This document shows positions 21,407 through 31,184 of a DNA stretch of 42,749 bases, in pieces. Source of the DNA: a virus; the IMG/VR virus record IMGVR_UViG_3300030328_002965, positions 1 through 42,749 of that record. One strand, given 5' to 3'. Under the pieces are notes generated by a model, which was not told where the DNA came from, made no database searches, and worked only from the letters and a program-made list of their open reading frames with translations. Numbering within the stretch: the stretch's first letter is position 1; each line of letters begins with the position of its first letter. A program made the position numbers and the translations under genes.

Positions 21407-21718
21407 TTATACACTATTTTCATTCCAATAACATAAATTATTGACCAAATCAACGTTTAAAATTCTAACTCCTAGCTCTTTTTGTCTTTCATTAGGAGAC
21501 CTAAATACTCTACGTTGAGAATCTAATAAATCTTTATTTTTTCTAAGACTTACTATTTTAACATCAATAGGAATTAATTTATCTTTTTCTAATATGACTA
21601 TATCTATTGGTCCAGTATTTACAACGTTATGAAATACTTGATGTCCTTGATTCAATAACCATTGAATCGCATAATGTTCCGCACTTATTCCTAATCTAAC
21701 TTTACTTATTTCGGCCAT
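21407..21718 (-). CDS. Small PD-(D/E)XK-type nuclease
   Basis: 103 residues. GISAEHYAIQWLLNQGHQVF provides the leading helix with Glu14. GPIDIVILEKDKLIPIDVKI supplies Asp39 and the D-x-K pair Asp52/Lys54 of the PD-(D/E)XK core, with Asp replacing the more usual Glu. SPNERQKELGVRI completes the helix/strand end. It is similar in plan to Holliday-junction-resolvase-like or PDDEXK family proteins. It lies oddly within the lysis cluster rather than with replication genes. It overlaps the gene above by 13 bases. Confidence 0.65.
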   Translation of the reverse strand: MAEISKVRLGISAEHYAIQWLLNQGHQVFHNVVNTGPIDIVILEKDKLIPIDVKIVSLRKNKDLLDSQRRVFRSPNERQKELGVRILNVDLVNNLCYWNENSV

Positions 21719-21930
21719 GACATGTTTGATATAGATATTAATATACCTACTATCAAACTGATTATACCTAAAGCTTTTAATGTACCTCTACTATTAGCAA
21801 TAGTCATGTTTAAACTATTAATAGCTTCGGTATTTTTCTCGACTAATTCCTCAAGTCTATCATTTATTTCGTTCTGGCGAGTCCATTTCTCGTCCTCTTT
21901 TGCTTCATGAATTTCTAATTTAGTTGCCAT
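21706..21930 (-). CDS. Coiled coil with C-terminal anchor, XhlA-like
   Basis: 74 residues. The first two thirds form a charged coiled coil (EKWTRQNEINDRLEELVEK), then a C-terminal span (ALGIISLIVGILISI). The layout resembles hemolysin XhlA-type proteins that assist holins, but short coiled-coil tail-anchored proteins are common in phages. TAATG coupling with the 1075-residue virion protein means it is translated right after the internal virion proteins. Confidence 0.5.
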   Translation of the reverse strand: MATKLEIHEAKEDEKWTRQNEINDRLEELVEKNTEAINSLNMTIANSRGTLKALGIISLIVGILISISNMSWPK

Positions 21931-24900
21931 TATTGACCTAGCCCTAAAATATCTGCGCCTACTTCTAATCCTTTATCTACTGCTCCTGCGCCAAGAGCTA
22001 CTGCTTGAATACCAGCATCTGCAGCAGTTCCTACAATCTCTTCTGAAAGTTCTTCATTAGCTCTTACATATCCCGCTGCTGAAGATTCTAATACTTGAGA
22101 TAAGTTCATTGCCCCTGTACTTAAATGTGCATTTTTATATGCTTTTTTGAAATTATCAAAACTATAAAAATTAGCAAATCTTCTATTATCTAAAATATTA
22201 AGACTAGATAAAAACCCTCTAATGATTGTTCTTTTTCTATCTAATTGTCCAAAGAAAACATTTTGTAATGCAGCTCGTACATTAGCATTACCAGATCCCA
22301 TCTGGTCTAACACAGGACTATAATACTGATCCATAAAGTCAGCCATTGCTTTTGCATTATCTAACCATTTTTTTCCATATAGATTTTCATAAAAAACAGA
22401 ATTATCTATTATTTCTTGTTTCATAGCTTTAGGATCAAAAAGAAAAATACCTTCTCCAGCTTGTTTTAAAGTTTTATTATTAAATTGCATTGCTGCATAT
22501 TTTTTGAAATTTAATAAAAGATTTTCGTCCATTAAATTCTTTTCTTGTGCTTCTTTAAAAAACTTTAACATCATATCTGGATTTTGTTGGAACTTACCAT
22601 AAATAGCTTGAGTATCCCAACCAGCTATTTTACCAACATATTTATTTAAAATTTCTACTGTTTGCGCTCTTTTATTCGTTAATCTTTTTAATTCGTCAAC
22701 TGCTTTTACTCCACCTTTACTAATTCGTTCCCATTCAGCTTTAGAGAAAAATTGTTCTGCAACTCCTGCATTATTAGTCATCCATGTTTTGTATAACTTA
22801 TTAATTTCTTTATAATTTTTATTTTCAAATGCTTCTTTTAATCCTTGCCCTGTAGGTCCATCTAATGTTCTTTGTAAACTTTCGAGTATAGATTCTTTAA
22901 ATATTTGTTTTTGACCTAATAAGTCAGGAACATTTTCAAATAGATAAGCTATTTGATTTAACTGTTTCATTCCATTTCTTGTTCCTACTAAACTTGAAAA
23001 TAAATTTGCCCCTTTTATACTTGATCCAATCTCATTTACATTTAAAGTTTTTCTTAATAAATCTCCAGTTCTCATATCACTTAAAGCTTTTAACTCTGAA
23101 CGAACATTTAACCATTGATTAAAATTTTTCTCTCCTACTTCTTTTCCATGTTTTTTAATAAATTGTTTTTTAATTCCTCCATACATATCTTCACGAAGTT
23201 TTTGAGCTAGTTGAACTACTTTTCCTTTTTTAGCTAAAGCTCCATAAAGATTTGGATTATCTATGATATCATTTAAATCATTTAAAAGTTGATCAACTTG
23301 GTTATAAGATAAATCTTTTATTTTACCTTTCCCTGGAGTTCCTTTTGTAAATATAGATACATCTTTAATAATTGCTTCAAGAGCTGCTTTTTGCCCGCCG
23401 TCCATATTTTTGAAAAAAGAATTTTCTAAAACTTTTTTAAGTTGATATGCTTGATTTCTATATTCATTAGGACGAATAAAAGGTGTATCTAATTTTAAGC
23501 CAGCTTCATTAAAAATACTTGCAATTTTAGTATTACCTTTTTGAATAGAAGTTGCAAGAAAATCATTAGCTTGCATAGCAACTAATTTAGGATCAAAACT
23601 TCCTTTATTAATCATAGTTAAAATAGATTGCAATTCATTAGCAACTGGTATAAATAAAGAAGAAGCATTATTAAGTTCTTTTTGAGTAATATTATTTGCA
23701 ATCATTTTCATTTCACTTCCAAATAACAATTTTGGATTAACAGTAAATGATGGAATTTCATCGACACCAACTCCCATCATTTTTGCATTTAGTAAGTTAA
23801 ATGCTTCACTCGTTTCTTTTATTAATTGTGCTTGAGCTAAATCTAATTCAGTTGCTGCAAATGAAGTCATTAATTTACCTTTAGCTTGTTTAGTTACAGG
23901 AAGTGCTCCTGCTTTAAAAGCTTGAAGAATACTTATATCAACTTGCGGAGCGTTATCTCCTATTTCATCTTTTAATATCTTATTAACTTTATTAACCATT
24001 GCTTCATTTACTTCTCCTCCAGCTTCTAAAAAAGTATCATAAGCTTTAATAACTTGTCCCGGAGGTAAATTCCCTGTTGCTCTTGAAGCTGCACGTTTAA
24101 TTAATCTAGCTAACCCGGGAATGGCTACACCAAAAGCACCTTCTAAACTAGCTACTATCCCTACATCTTTGGCTAAATTTGTCCAGTTTTCTCCCATAAA
24201 TTCTATTAATTTCTCTACATCAACTTCTCCCTCTGATGCTTGAAGCGAGTACGCATATCCAAAACCTTGAGTTACTATTTCAGCGATTGATGCTCCAGTT
24301 GCAGCACCACCAGCGGACCCTAATATTCCTCCAGGTGTTCCTACTACTCCTCCTATTATAGAAGCAGTTATTCCGGGTACTTCTCTTAAAAAAGCTGCAA
24401 TATCTTTCATATCTGCTCCTGGAACATTAACAGGTGTTACATCTCCTTTACCTATTCTATATGCAAGCATGTTTCCTTGTTTTCCCTTATATAAAGGAGA
24501 GAGTTCAGCAAACGTTCCTACTTGAATTAAAGAAGGATCAATATCGGGATTTGTATTCATTAATACAGATTTTAATAAATTCTTTTTAACTTCTATATCA
24601 GCATTAGGTCCTAACATTTCAACTATAAGTCGAGGAGCAATATTCATTGCGAAATCATCGTCAATCCCTCCAAGAAGCATTGCTTCTTTTCCAGTAGTTC
24701 CGTCCACTATATTTTGTTGATAATTAGCATATGCATTTTTAACGTTATTATCTCCTTGATTATATAATTGATCAACCATCATTTTACTTGCTTCTTTAAT
24801 CATGTCAGGATCAGCATATCCGGGAGTTGCAGTTTCTCCAAATTTTTGTTGAGTTAATTGAATAGCTTTATCATTAATTTGATCCATTAATAATTTATTA

Positions 24901-25157
24901 GGCTGAATAAAATTAGTGAATACATCTTCATAATAAGTATCCATACCTTCTTCCATTCTTTTATCTTGTAATTGAGCGCCTTCTTTAATAGCGTCTAAAC
25001 TTATTCCAAAATTATCACGAAGGTAAGTTTCATTTGATTCTTCTACTTGATCATCTTCAAGAACAGGTAAAGTATCTACTTCAACTTTAGCCTCGGGATT
25101 AACATCCTCTATTATGATATCTTGTATTTCAATAGGTAATACTGATGTATCAACCAT
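21930..25157 (-). CDS. Large internal virion / ejection protein candidate
   Basis: 1075 residues, the longest gene here. Acidic N-terminus, then alternating helical segments; a Gly/Ala-rich hydrophobic stretch at about 262-295 (GVVGTPGGILGSAGGAATG) could insert in membrane, and the far C-terminus repeats that character (AADAGIQAVALGAGAVDKGL). No lytic transglycosylase motif is visible. Size, position between tail and lysis genes, and the preceding 813- and 299-residue genes match the internal core/ejection proteins of podoviruses (T7 gp14-16 analogues). This is inferred from synteny. Confidence 0.6.
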   Translation of the reverse strand: MVDTSVLPIEIQDIIIEDVNPEAKVEVDTLPVLEDDQVEESNETYLRDNFGISLDAIKEGAQLQDKRMEEGMDTYYEDVFTNFIQPNKLLMDQINDKAIQLTQQKFGETATPGYADPDMIKEASKMMVDQLYNQGDNNVKNAYANYQQNIVDGTTGKEAMLLGGIDDDFAMNIAPRLIVEMLGPNADIEVKKNLLKSVLMNTNPDIDPSLIQVGTFAELSPLYKGKQGNMLAYRIGKGDVTPVNVPGADMKDIAAFLREVPGITASIIGGVVGTPGGILGSAGGAATGASIAEIVTQGFGYAYSLQASEGEVDVEKLIEFMGENWTNLAKDVGIVASLEGAFGVAIPGLARLIKRAASRATGNLPPGQVIKAYDTFLEAGGEVNEAMVNKVNKILKDEIGDNAPQVDISILQAFKAGALPVTKQAKGKLMTSFAATELDLAQAQLIKETSEAFNLLNAKMMGVGVDEIPSFTVNPKLLFGSEMKMIANNITQKELNNASSLFIPVANELQSILTMINKGSFDPKLVAMQANDFLATSIQKGNTKIASIFNEAGLKLDTPFIRPNEYRNQAYQLKKVLENSFFKNMDGGQKAALEAIIKDVSIFTKGTPGKGKIKDLSYNQVDQLLNDLNDIIDNPNLYGALAKKGKVVQLAQKLREDMYGGIKKQFIKKHGKEVGEKNFNQWLNVRSELKALSDMRTGDLLRKTLNVNEIGSSIKGANLFSSLVGTRNGMKQLNQIAYLFENVPDLLGQKQIFKESILESLQRTLDGPTGQGLKEAFENKNYKEINKLYKTWMTNNAGVAEQFFSKAEWERISKGGVKAVDELKRLTNKRAQTVEILNKYVGKIAGWDTQAIYGKFQQNPDMMLKFFKEAQEKNLMDENLLLNFKKYAAMQFNNKTLKQAGEGIFLFDPKAMKQEIIDNSVFYENLYGKKWLDNAKAMADFMDQYYSPVLDQMGSGNANVRAALQNVFFGQLDRKRTIIRGFLSSLNILDNRRFANFYSFDNFKKAYKNAHLSTGAMNLSQVLESSAAGYVRANEELSEEIVGTAADAGIQAVALGAGAVDKGLEVGADILGLGQ

Positions 25158-27598
25158 TACATTCCTAACCCTAAATCGTTATTTAATACCCAAATGTAAT
25201 CTGCATTTTCTTTATTTAAATCTATATTTCCCCAAGCTACATCTTTATAAGTTCTATTTTCGCCAGCGTATGTTATACCGTAAGTATCTTCAAATTCCTC
25301 TACTAAAATTTCCATACTCTTTTCAAGAGTATCATTATCTACATCCTCTCTTTTTAGTAAAGTTTTATAAATATTATTAATCTGAACTCTTTCTGACATA
25401 ATAAGTGTTGATAATTCTCTTGCTCTAGTAAGAGATTTTTCATCAGTTTTTTGACTAAAGATTGTAACAAGTTCTTTTCTATTTTTTTCTCCCATAGCTT
25501 TTTCTTGTCCTGTACGCTGTTCTTTTGTATCAGCGAAATTTAGAATAGCTAATTTAGAAGCAGACCTCATATCAGGGTCGTCTATACCATCATATCCAAA
25601 TGCACGTGCTGCTTCATCAATATCAGTAAGACTTTCTTTATCATCAGTTGATATTCTTGAAGCATACGTTTTATCAGCTTTATCTTCAGCCCATGCTCTC
25701 GCATAATCTAAAGCTGTCGTATAAGTTTTACCATTAAATTCAATTCCAGTTGTTGAAGAATACATTCCAACTTGTAAGCCCTGTTCTTCTAATTGATTGA
25801 GCCATACATTAATACCTTCTTTAGTTAATTCGTCATATCCATAAATTCCTTGATATAAAGAAGCTAATTTGAAAAATGATTTTGATGATAAGTTAGGTCG
25901 TGTTTGTTCTAAAAATTTAACGTCTTTATCAGAAACTGGATATAAAGCTTTAAGTTTAGGAAGAATATCATTCTTTACAAGTGCTCCTACTATTTCTCTC
26001 GTTTTAAATACATCTTGACCGCCTTGTAAAGCGTCTTGAATTCTTAACCCTAAAGCACTATCTCCAAATACTCTATCTGCGATGTTAGCAAAAGGCTGGA
26101 AGAAAGTTTGTAATATACCTAAAGAATCTGTTGGTTTTTCTAGGGTTCCTAATAAATTAACAGAATCAGCAAGAGTTTGAGATGACTCTTGTGATACTTT
26201 ATATGTTTCGTAAAATTCAGTAACATCATTTTTTGCTTGTACTGCAACATCAGTTTCATTTGGTTTTAAAGTTGAAGCTGAATCTTTTGTATCTGGAGCT
26301 AATGCTGCATCTAATGTGCCATAGATTTTTTTACCTGCTATTGATCCTACAAGTCCTTCTACTTTTATTCTATCCCCTTTTTTAAAGTTTTCATATCCAG
26401 CCTCTTTTAAAGCTTTATCTAAATCTTCATTTTCTCCATATATAGCAAAAAATTCTTCGTTATTATATTTTAATCCTTCTATTTCTATATTATCAATATC
26501 AAATAAACCAGTTGGTCCTACATTAGCTGTAATCTTATTCGTTCCACCATCAACATTATTTTTCTTTAATTTTTCTTTCATATCATCAGATAAAAGAGCA
26601 TCTAAATTTGGATTTGTTCCCACTGTATAATTTTCAAATACTTCGTCTGTATAAGTTTTATCATTAGGTTTAAGAACTGAATTAATACCTATTAAATTAT
26701 TATTACTATCATACTCTAAAGTAATTTTATTATATTTATTATCAAGTGCATTAGCTTGAAGATAATCATAATAAGATATTATTTTATCGCCTTCTTTACT
26801 ATACGCCATTAATTTAAGAACATTATCTATTCCTGTATTATTCCCGGGAAGATATAACATATCTACATATCTATTTTTACCTTTACTTCCAGATTTTGCT
26901 TCATTAGCCGCTGATAAATAAGTTGATGTGTCTATTAAAGCTTTTGACATTTTAGCAAAAGGAGAAGCGAAACTTGGTGTTCCCCCTGCTTGTATCATTC
27001 GTAATCCAGCTTGTGTTTGAGGAGATTGTAACCATGAAGCAAATTTATCTTCATTAGTAAGAGTTTCATATGTACTTCCTACTTTATTATACATTCCTGC
27101 AACAGCATCAAAAGGTATCCCTGCTATTTGTGAAACTACTTTACCAAAAGTTAAATCTCCTTTTGGATTAGGGGGTGGATCTTTTGGTTTTTTTTCTCCT
27201 TCTCCTTCTCCTTCTGTAGCAGAAGCTGCTATAACTTCTCCTCCAGTTCCTGATTGATCTACAAGAGCTTGCATTTGACCAACAGCATCGGTTTGATTAT
27301 TATAATAATCAGCCATCATATCATTTCCAGTACCACCGCCACTTTCTGCAATTAATCCAGCTATTTTTTCATTATAAGCTACATCGCTTTCTGGTAAAGC
27401 CCCCATTCCAGCTCCCGCACCAGCTGATTGTTCAGCTTGATATTGATCGTAAAGTTTATCTAAACTTCCATATTTACTAATAAGTTGTTCATTAACGACT
27501 GTTTCTAACTCTCCATTATTATCATCTGATAACATTTTTAACTGCATGATATCATCTGTAGCAGTTCCATTGGGGTTAAAAAAATTAGCTATTGCCAT
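25157..27598 (-). CDS. Internal virion protein candidate, 813 residues
   Basis: It begins MAIANFFNPNGTATDDIMQL and has a low-complexity Glu/Gly/Ala/Pro stretch near residues 125-145 (EGEGEGEKKPKDPPPNPKG), a likely flexible linker. The rest is soluble and mixed helical. No enzyme motif is seen. It is coupled by TAATG to the 1075-residue protein and follows the 299-residue virion protein, so it is most simply the middle member of a three-protein ejection set. Confidence 0.55.
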   Translation of the reverse strand: MAIANFFNPNGTATDDIMQLKMLSDDNNGELETVVNEQLISKYGSLDKLYDQYQAEQSAGAGAGMGALPESDVAYNEKIAGLIAESGGGTGNDMMADYYNNQTDAVGQMQALVDQSGTGGEVIAASATEGEGEGEKKPKDPPPNPKGDLTFGKVVSQIAGIPFDAVAGMYNKVGSTYETLTNEDKFASWLQSPQTQAGLRMIQAGGTPSFASPFAKMSKALIDTSTYLSAANEAKSGSKGKNRYVDMLYLPGNNTGIDNVLKLMAYSKEGDKIISYYDYLQANALDNKYNKITLEYDSNNNLIGINSVLKPNDKTYTDEVFENYTVGTNPNLDALLSDDMKEKLKKNNVDGGTNKITANVGPTGLFDIDNIEIEGLKYNNEEFFAIYGENEDLDKALKEAGYENFKKGDRIKVEGLVGSIAGKKIYGTLDAALAPDTKDSASTLKPNETDVAVQAKNDVTEFYETYKVSQESSQTLADSVNLLGTLEKPTDSLGILQTFFQPFANIADRVFGDSALGLRIQDALQGGQDVFKTREIVGALVKNDILPKLKALYPVSDKDVKFLEQTRPNLSSKSFFKLASLYQGIYGYDELTKEGINVWLNQLEEQGLQVGMYSSTTGIEFNGKTYTTALDYARAWAEDKADKTYASRISTDDKESLTDIDEAARAFGYDGIDDPDMRSASKLAILNFADTKEQRTGQEKAMGEKNRKELVTIFSQKTDEKSLTRARELSTLIMSERVQINNIYKTLLKREDVDNDTLEKSMEILVEEFEDTYGITYAGENRTYKDVAWGNIDLNKENADYIWVLNNDLGLGM

Positions 27599-27610
27599 AT
27601 TAATTTAAAT

Positions 27611-28510
27611 TTATAATTTCATTCCAGCCATCATTGCGCCAGCTATTTGAGCAAATGGTGAAGTTCCACCAATTACATTTTCTTGCATACCAGTAGATGA
27701 CTGTCCATAACTTCTTATAGGTGCAGCCCCTAAAATTTGAGATAAGAAACCAAGTTGACCTCTTCCAAATCCTTGCTTTTCTATAAAGTCTTTATATAAT
27801 TCATTTAAATTTGCTTGTTCTAAAGCTTGTTCTTGCCCGCCATATTGCATAGCAGCTTGTGCTTCATTCATCGCTGTTCCTTGTTTTTGTAATTGAAGAG
27901 CTGGTATTGCTTGTGCTAATGCACCAAGATTACCCATTCTTGTATTTCTATCTTGTTGAAATGCTCCTCTTCCTGATTCAAAACCAGAAGCCATTAATTG
28001 AGCAGTTAAATCTCCTGCTTGTTTCATCTCTCCTTGTTGTGCTAAAGCATTTTCAATTGCTGCTCTTGATCCACCATAAGATCCTCCAGATATTTGATTA
28101 GCTGCTCGTGCTCCTCTTTGTTGTCCTGCTATTTCTCCTAAACTTGCCATTGACCTATCAACTACATTTTGAATATATGGATTCATATATTGATCTACAG
28201 TTGATCCTTCAAATCTTTCTTCACCAACAGCTTTCATTTGATCAAGTATTCCTCTTGCTTCTTTAGTAGCTCCTGATTTTTCAAACGCTCCTAAATTACC
28301 ATAAGCAACTCCCATAGCATCTTTTTGACCTTTAGTAAAATCAGCTATTCTTTTTCCACTATATGATTCGTAAGGTCTTTGTGATTCAGCTTCAGCTCTT
28401 TTAAATAATGCTTCTTGTGCTTTTTTAAAATATTCTGGTATTTCGTATTTAGTTTCTCCCGAAGAATTTGACGGTACAACTGATGATTGTGGTTTAAATA
28501 TACTTCCCAT
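27611..28510 (-). CDS. Virion/DNA-transfer-like protein, 299 residues
   Basis: Helical and rich in Ala, Gln and Gly (GEIAGQQRGARAANQISGGS; AMNEAQAAMQYGGQEQALEQ), with the recurrent podovirus pattern YESYSGKRIADFTKGQ near residue 50 and MNPYIQNVVD near 107. Similar Ala/Gln-rich proteins in marine podoviruses are annotated as internal virion or DNA-transfer proteins. The C-terminus IAGAMMAGMKL is weakly hydrophobic. It is probably the smallest of three ejection proteins. Confidence 0.55.
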   Translation of the reverse strand: MGSIFKPQSSVVPSNSSGETKYEIPEYFKKAQEALFKRAEAESQRPYESYSGKRIADFTKGQKDAMGVAYGNLGAFEKSGATKEARGILDQMKAVGEERFEGSTVDQYMNPYIQNVVDRSMASLGEIAGQQRGARAANQISGGSYGGSRAAIENALAQQGEMKQAGDLTAQLMASGFESGRGAFQQDRNTRMGNLGALAQAIPALQLQKQGTAMNEAQAAMQYGGQEQALEQANLNELYKDFIEKQGFGRGQLGFLSQILGAAPIRSYGQSSTGMQENVIGGTSPFAQIAGAMMAGMKL

Positions 28511-28512
28511 TA

Positions 28513-28647
28513 TTACTTTTTCCTTATTCTTCTTTTATCTAATGCACCATATCTTATATTTTTCAAAGCTTGTTTTAAAAGGTCTAAATTAGGTAAATTT
28601 ATTAATTTAGGTTTTACTTTAGTTGTTATTTTTGATCTATCTGCCAT
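28513..28647 (-). CDS. 44-residue basic protein
   Basis: ATG at 28647 shares TAATG with the acetyltransferase stop and follows GAGGGAATAT, a usable ribosome binding site. The product begins MADRSKITTKVKPKLINLPN and ends DKRRIRKK; 14 of 44 residues are Lys or Arg. It ends two bases before the start of the 299-residue virion gene. It may be a small DNA-binding or virion accessory protein; no family is recognised. Confidence 0.55.
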   Translation of the reverse strand: MADRSKITTKVKPKLINLPNLDLLKQALKNIRYGALDKRRIRKK

Positions 28648-29090
28648 TATATTCCCTCTGAATAAGTTCCACCTAGATAATTAAGATTTTGGCGTGTAAC
28701 CCATTGATGTTTTCTCTCCATATCTTTTCCTTGCATAATCTCTAAAATCATTGGTGTATTTCTTCCTTTTGCATACTCTCTTGCAAAATCCAATAAACTT
28801 TTAGCGATATTAGGATTTCTTTTCGTTTCATCTACAAAAAACCATAACGTTCTATAAAAAGCTTTATCGGTATACCAAGTATCACAATTTGCCATTGCTA
28901 TACTTCCAATAATCTTATCGTCTTTCTCTGCTACTACCACAAAGTGTTGACGTATGTATTCTAATATATTTTCACTGGCTTTGCTATTGTTTGTTTGCCC
29001 AAAGTTAAGTTTTGTCTCAATTAACCATTTCTTTAAAAGTTCTCGTATTTGATGTGTATCGGTATCTTTAGCTATTCTTAATTTAATCAT
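28647..29090 (-). CDS. GNAT-family N-acetyltransferase
   Basis: 147 residues. The fold runs from IKLRIAKDTDTHQIRELLKK through VVVAEKDDKIIGSIAM (beta-strands of the GNAT core) to FFVDETKRNPNIAKSLLDFA, where the acetyl-CoA loop would lie; the usual R/Q-x-x-G-x-G/A is degenerate (KRNPNIAKSL). GNAT genes between tail and internal virion genes are common in marine podoviruses. The substrate is unknown. It overlaps the 84-residue gene by 8 bases. Confidence 0.75.
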   Translation of the reverse strand: MIKLRIAKDTDTHQIRELLKKWLIETKLNFGQTNNSKASENILEYIRQHFVVVAEKDDKIIGSIAMANCDTWYTDKAFYRTLWFFVDETKRNPNIAKSLLDFAREYAKGRNTPMILEIMQGKDMERKHQWVTRQNLNYLGGTYSEGI

Positions 29091-29337
29091 CTAATAATCC
29101 TTTAGTTTTTAATACATCTATTAGGGTTCCAAGTACATTAATAACGTCAGCTAAACTTGCTGTAGAGCCATTTAATGTCTTTGTTTCAGTAATATTCGAA
29201 GTTGAATATCCAATAGCTGCAGCTTGATTTATTTCAGTCAAATATCTTTCTAACGTACTACTTGTAACATTTATAGTCGTTACTAAATCTTGACCTTCTA
29301 TTGCGATAGGTAAACTCGGAGGTGGTTTAAAGCTCAT
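29083..29337 (-). CDS. Small structural-type protein, 84 residues
   Basis: The sequence starts MSFKPPPSLPIAIEGQDLVT, passes through a Thr/Ser-rich middle (NVTSSTLERYLTEINQAAAI) and ends with a helix (LADVINVLGTLIDVLKTKGL). No motif is known. It links by ATGA to the tail nozzle-like gene, so it is likely co-translated with it as a small virion or assembly protein. Confidence 0.55.
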   Translation of the reverse strand: MSFKPPPSLPIAIEGQDLVTTINVTSSTLERYLTEINQAAAIGYSTSNITETKTLNGSTASLADVINVLGTLIDVLKTKGLLDD

Positions 29338-31184
29338 CTTCTACCATCTTGTTTTGTATCCATTCGTAAAGTGCCAAATCTCCAGTTATCACTAGTAGAA
29401 GTATCGTTAAATATTTTAAGAGAAACTTGTCGTCCACGTGCTCTCATATTCACTAATCTAGTAGAAGAAGTAACTGATAAGTTACTCGTAGTCGTCTGAG
29501 AATCCGCAGGAAAATCACGAGATTGAACAACCATCTTTACAGTGCCAGATAAATTTTTAAAGTCAGGAATTATCCCTCTAATAAAAGTAAAAGTATCTCC
29601 ATCTGCAATATCAGCATCACCACTCGTTAAAGTTGATTCTAAAATAGCACCATCATCTGATGTCCCTGATTCATGGTCATAGAGATATGAACGTCCAGGG
29701 CTTGCGCCATAAACTACCGTCTGCGTTGCTGCAGTAGATGTAGAGTCATAATTTAACGCCATAGGTTGTTGAAAAACTGAATTATCTATCCATGCAGTTC
29801 TATTTAGATTACCTATATACCACACATTTTCTACATAATTATAAATAACATATCTATCTATATCGCTACTATTAGCAGAACAATAATACCAAACTACTTC
29901 ATTAAATTGATTATTTTCTCCCGCATATACTTGTGAGTATTGTGTTCTATTAATATCATTAAATACATATTGTTTTACACTACATGGTATTTCTTGTATT
30001 GCTCCCGAGTAAGTCATAAATCTACCATCGGCCATCCAATAAGCTTTATCATTAACTACTACCGCTGCGTTTAAAGCAACGAGTCCACAATCTGTTCCTA
30101 ATAATCTAAATCCAAAAGTATATGGAGGACCAATAAATTGCATTGAATGTAATGCAGTATCAGTCCATACTAATATTTCACCACGTGTAGATTGAGCTGC
30201 GATAATTCTACTTCCCTCTCCTAATCGTTGAGAGCCTGAAGTATTAGCAACTGCTGGAGTCCAATTAGTAAAATCTTCTTGACTTGACCAACGAATAAAC
30301 ATTTTATCTTGATCAGTAGTTCCAATTAAAGTAGTTCCAAAACAAATAGCGTGTCTATCAGGAGTAGAAATTAATCCTGTTACAGATTTAGTAGGAGCAT
30401 TCGTTACTATCGTTAAAGGTGTACTTACTCCTGTAGTAACATCCCATTTATATAATCCTCCATTTTTTTGCCATGCAAATAAATCTTCACCGGCATTATC
30501 AAAATGCCATATTCCTGCGTCAAGAATAACGTTAGAAGTTGAACGAGCTGTACCCCAAGTTGAAGTTCCCCAAGTATTAGTTCCCCAACCATATCCATAA
30601 GTTTGAGTTGCGGGCTCTACTTCTATTTGAAAAGCAAAAGTTGCAGTTCCATTTGCAGTTATACCAGCTGCTGTTTCTGTTGCAGGCATAGTAATATTAA
30701 AGTTATCTGAATCTATAACAGATTGTATTTCGAATTGATTTTCAAAATTAGTTACAGTAAAAGAAGTAGTACCAGCTAAACTTGATACTGCAGAAATTAT
30801 AACAACTTCTCCTGCTACTGATCCATGATTAACGACTGTACATTTAACTGTCGCTGATCCATTAGTACTTGTAAAACAATTAGTTTGACTTGCTTTAGTT
30901 GTTCTTATCGGCGTAATATCATAAAAGTTATCGCCTTCAAATAAATAAACTTTTCTATTAGTTCCTATTGCGGCATAACGAGTACCACTTAAATCAAACC
31001 AACTAAATAAACCTCTCGCTACTCCTAATAAAGCATAGGTAGAAGCTTTAACCCAACCCCCTATTTTTTGAGGAAGTCCATATCTAAAACGAATTTTATC
31101 ACCGTCAACCCATTGACCTTCAGCACCATACTCTGTCGTTTCTTTATTAATTCCTCCAATAAATTTTACATTAGTATATGCCAT
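29334..31184 (-). CDS. Tail hub/nozzle protein, P22 gp10-like stabilisation type
   Basis: 616 residues, beta-rich throughout. The N-terminus carries VKFIGGINKETTEYGAEGQW, IRFRYGLPQKIGGW and AIGTNRKVYLFEGDNFYDI, a pattern I associate with the phage stabilisation protein family (P22 gp10) in marine podoviruses. Repeating WD/kelch-like strands follow (HFDNAGEDLFAWQKNGGLYK; GLISTPDRHAICFG). It would close the portal and connect to fibres. Assignment by pattern memory; T7 gp12-like nozzle is the functional alternative. Confidence 0.65.
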   Translation of the reverse strand: MAYTNVKFIGGINKETTEYGAEGQWVDGDKIRFRYGLPQKIGGWVKASTYALLGVARGLFSWFDLSGTRYAAIGTNRKVYLFEGDNFYDITPIRTTKASQTNCFTSTNGSATVKCTVVNHGSVAGEVVIISAVSSLAGTTSFTVTNFENQFEIQSVIDSDNFNITMPATETAAGITANGTATFAFQIEVEPATQTYGYGWGTNTWGTSTWGTARSTSNVILDAGIWHFDNAGEDLFAWQKNGGLYKWDVTTGVSTPLTIVTNAPTKSVTGLISTPDRHAICFGTTLIGTTDQDKMFIRWSSQEDFTNWTPAVANTSGSQRLGEGSRIIAAQSTRGEILVWTDTALHSMQFIGPPYTFGFRLLGTDCGLVALNAAVVVNDKAYWMADGRFMTYSGAIQEIPCSVKQYVFNDINRTQYSQVYAGENNQFNEVVWYYCSANSSDIDRYVIYNYVENVWYIGNLNRTAWIDNSVFQQPMALNYDSTSTAATQTVVYGASPGRSYLYDHESGTSDDGAILESTLTSGDADIADGDTFTFIRGIIPDFKNLSGTVKMVVQSRDFPADSQTTTSNLSVTSSTRLVNMRARGRQVSLKIFNDTSTSDNWRFGTLRMDTKQDGRR

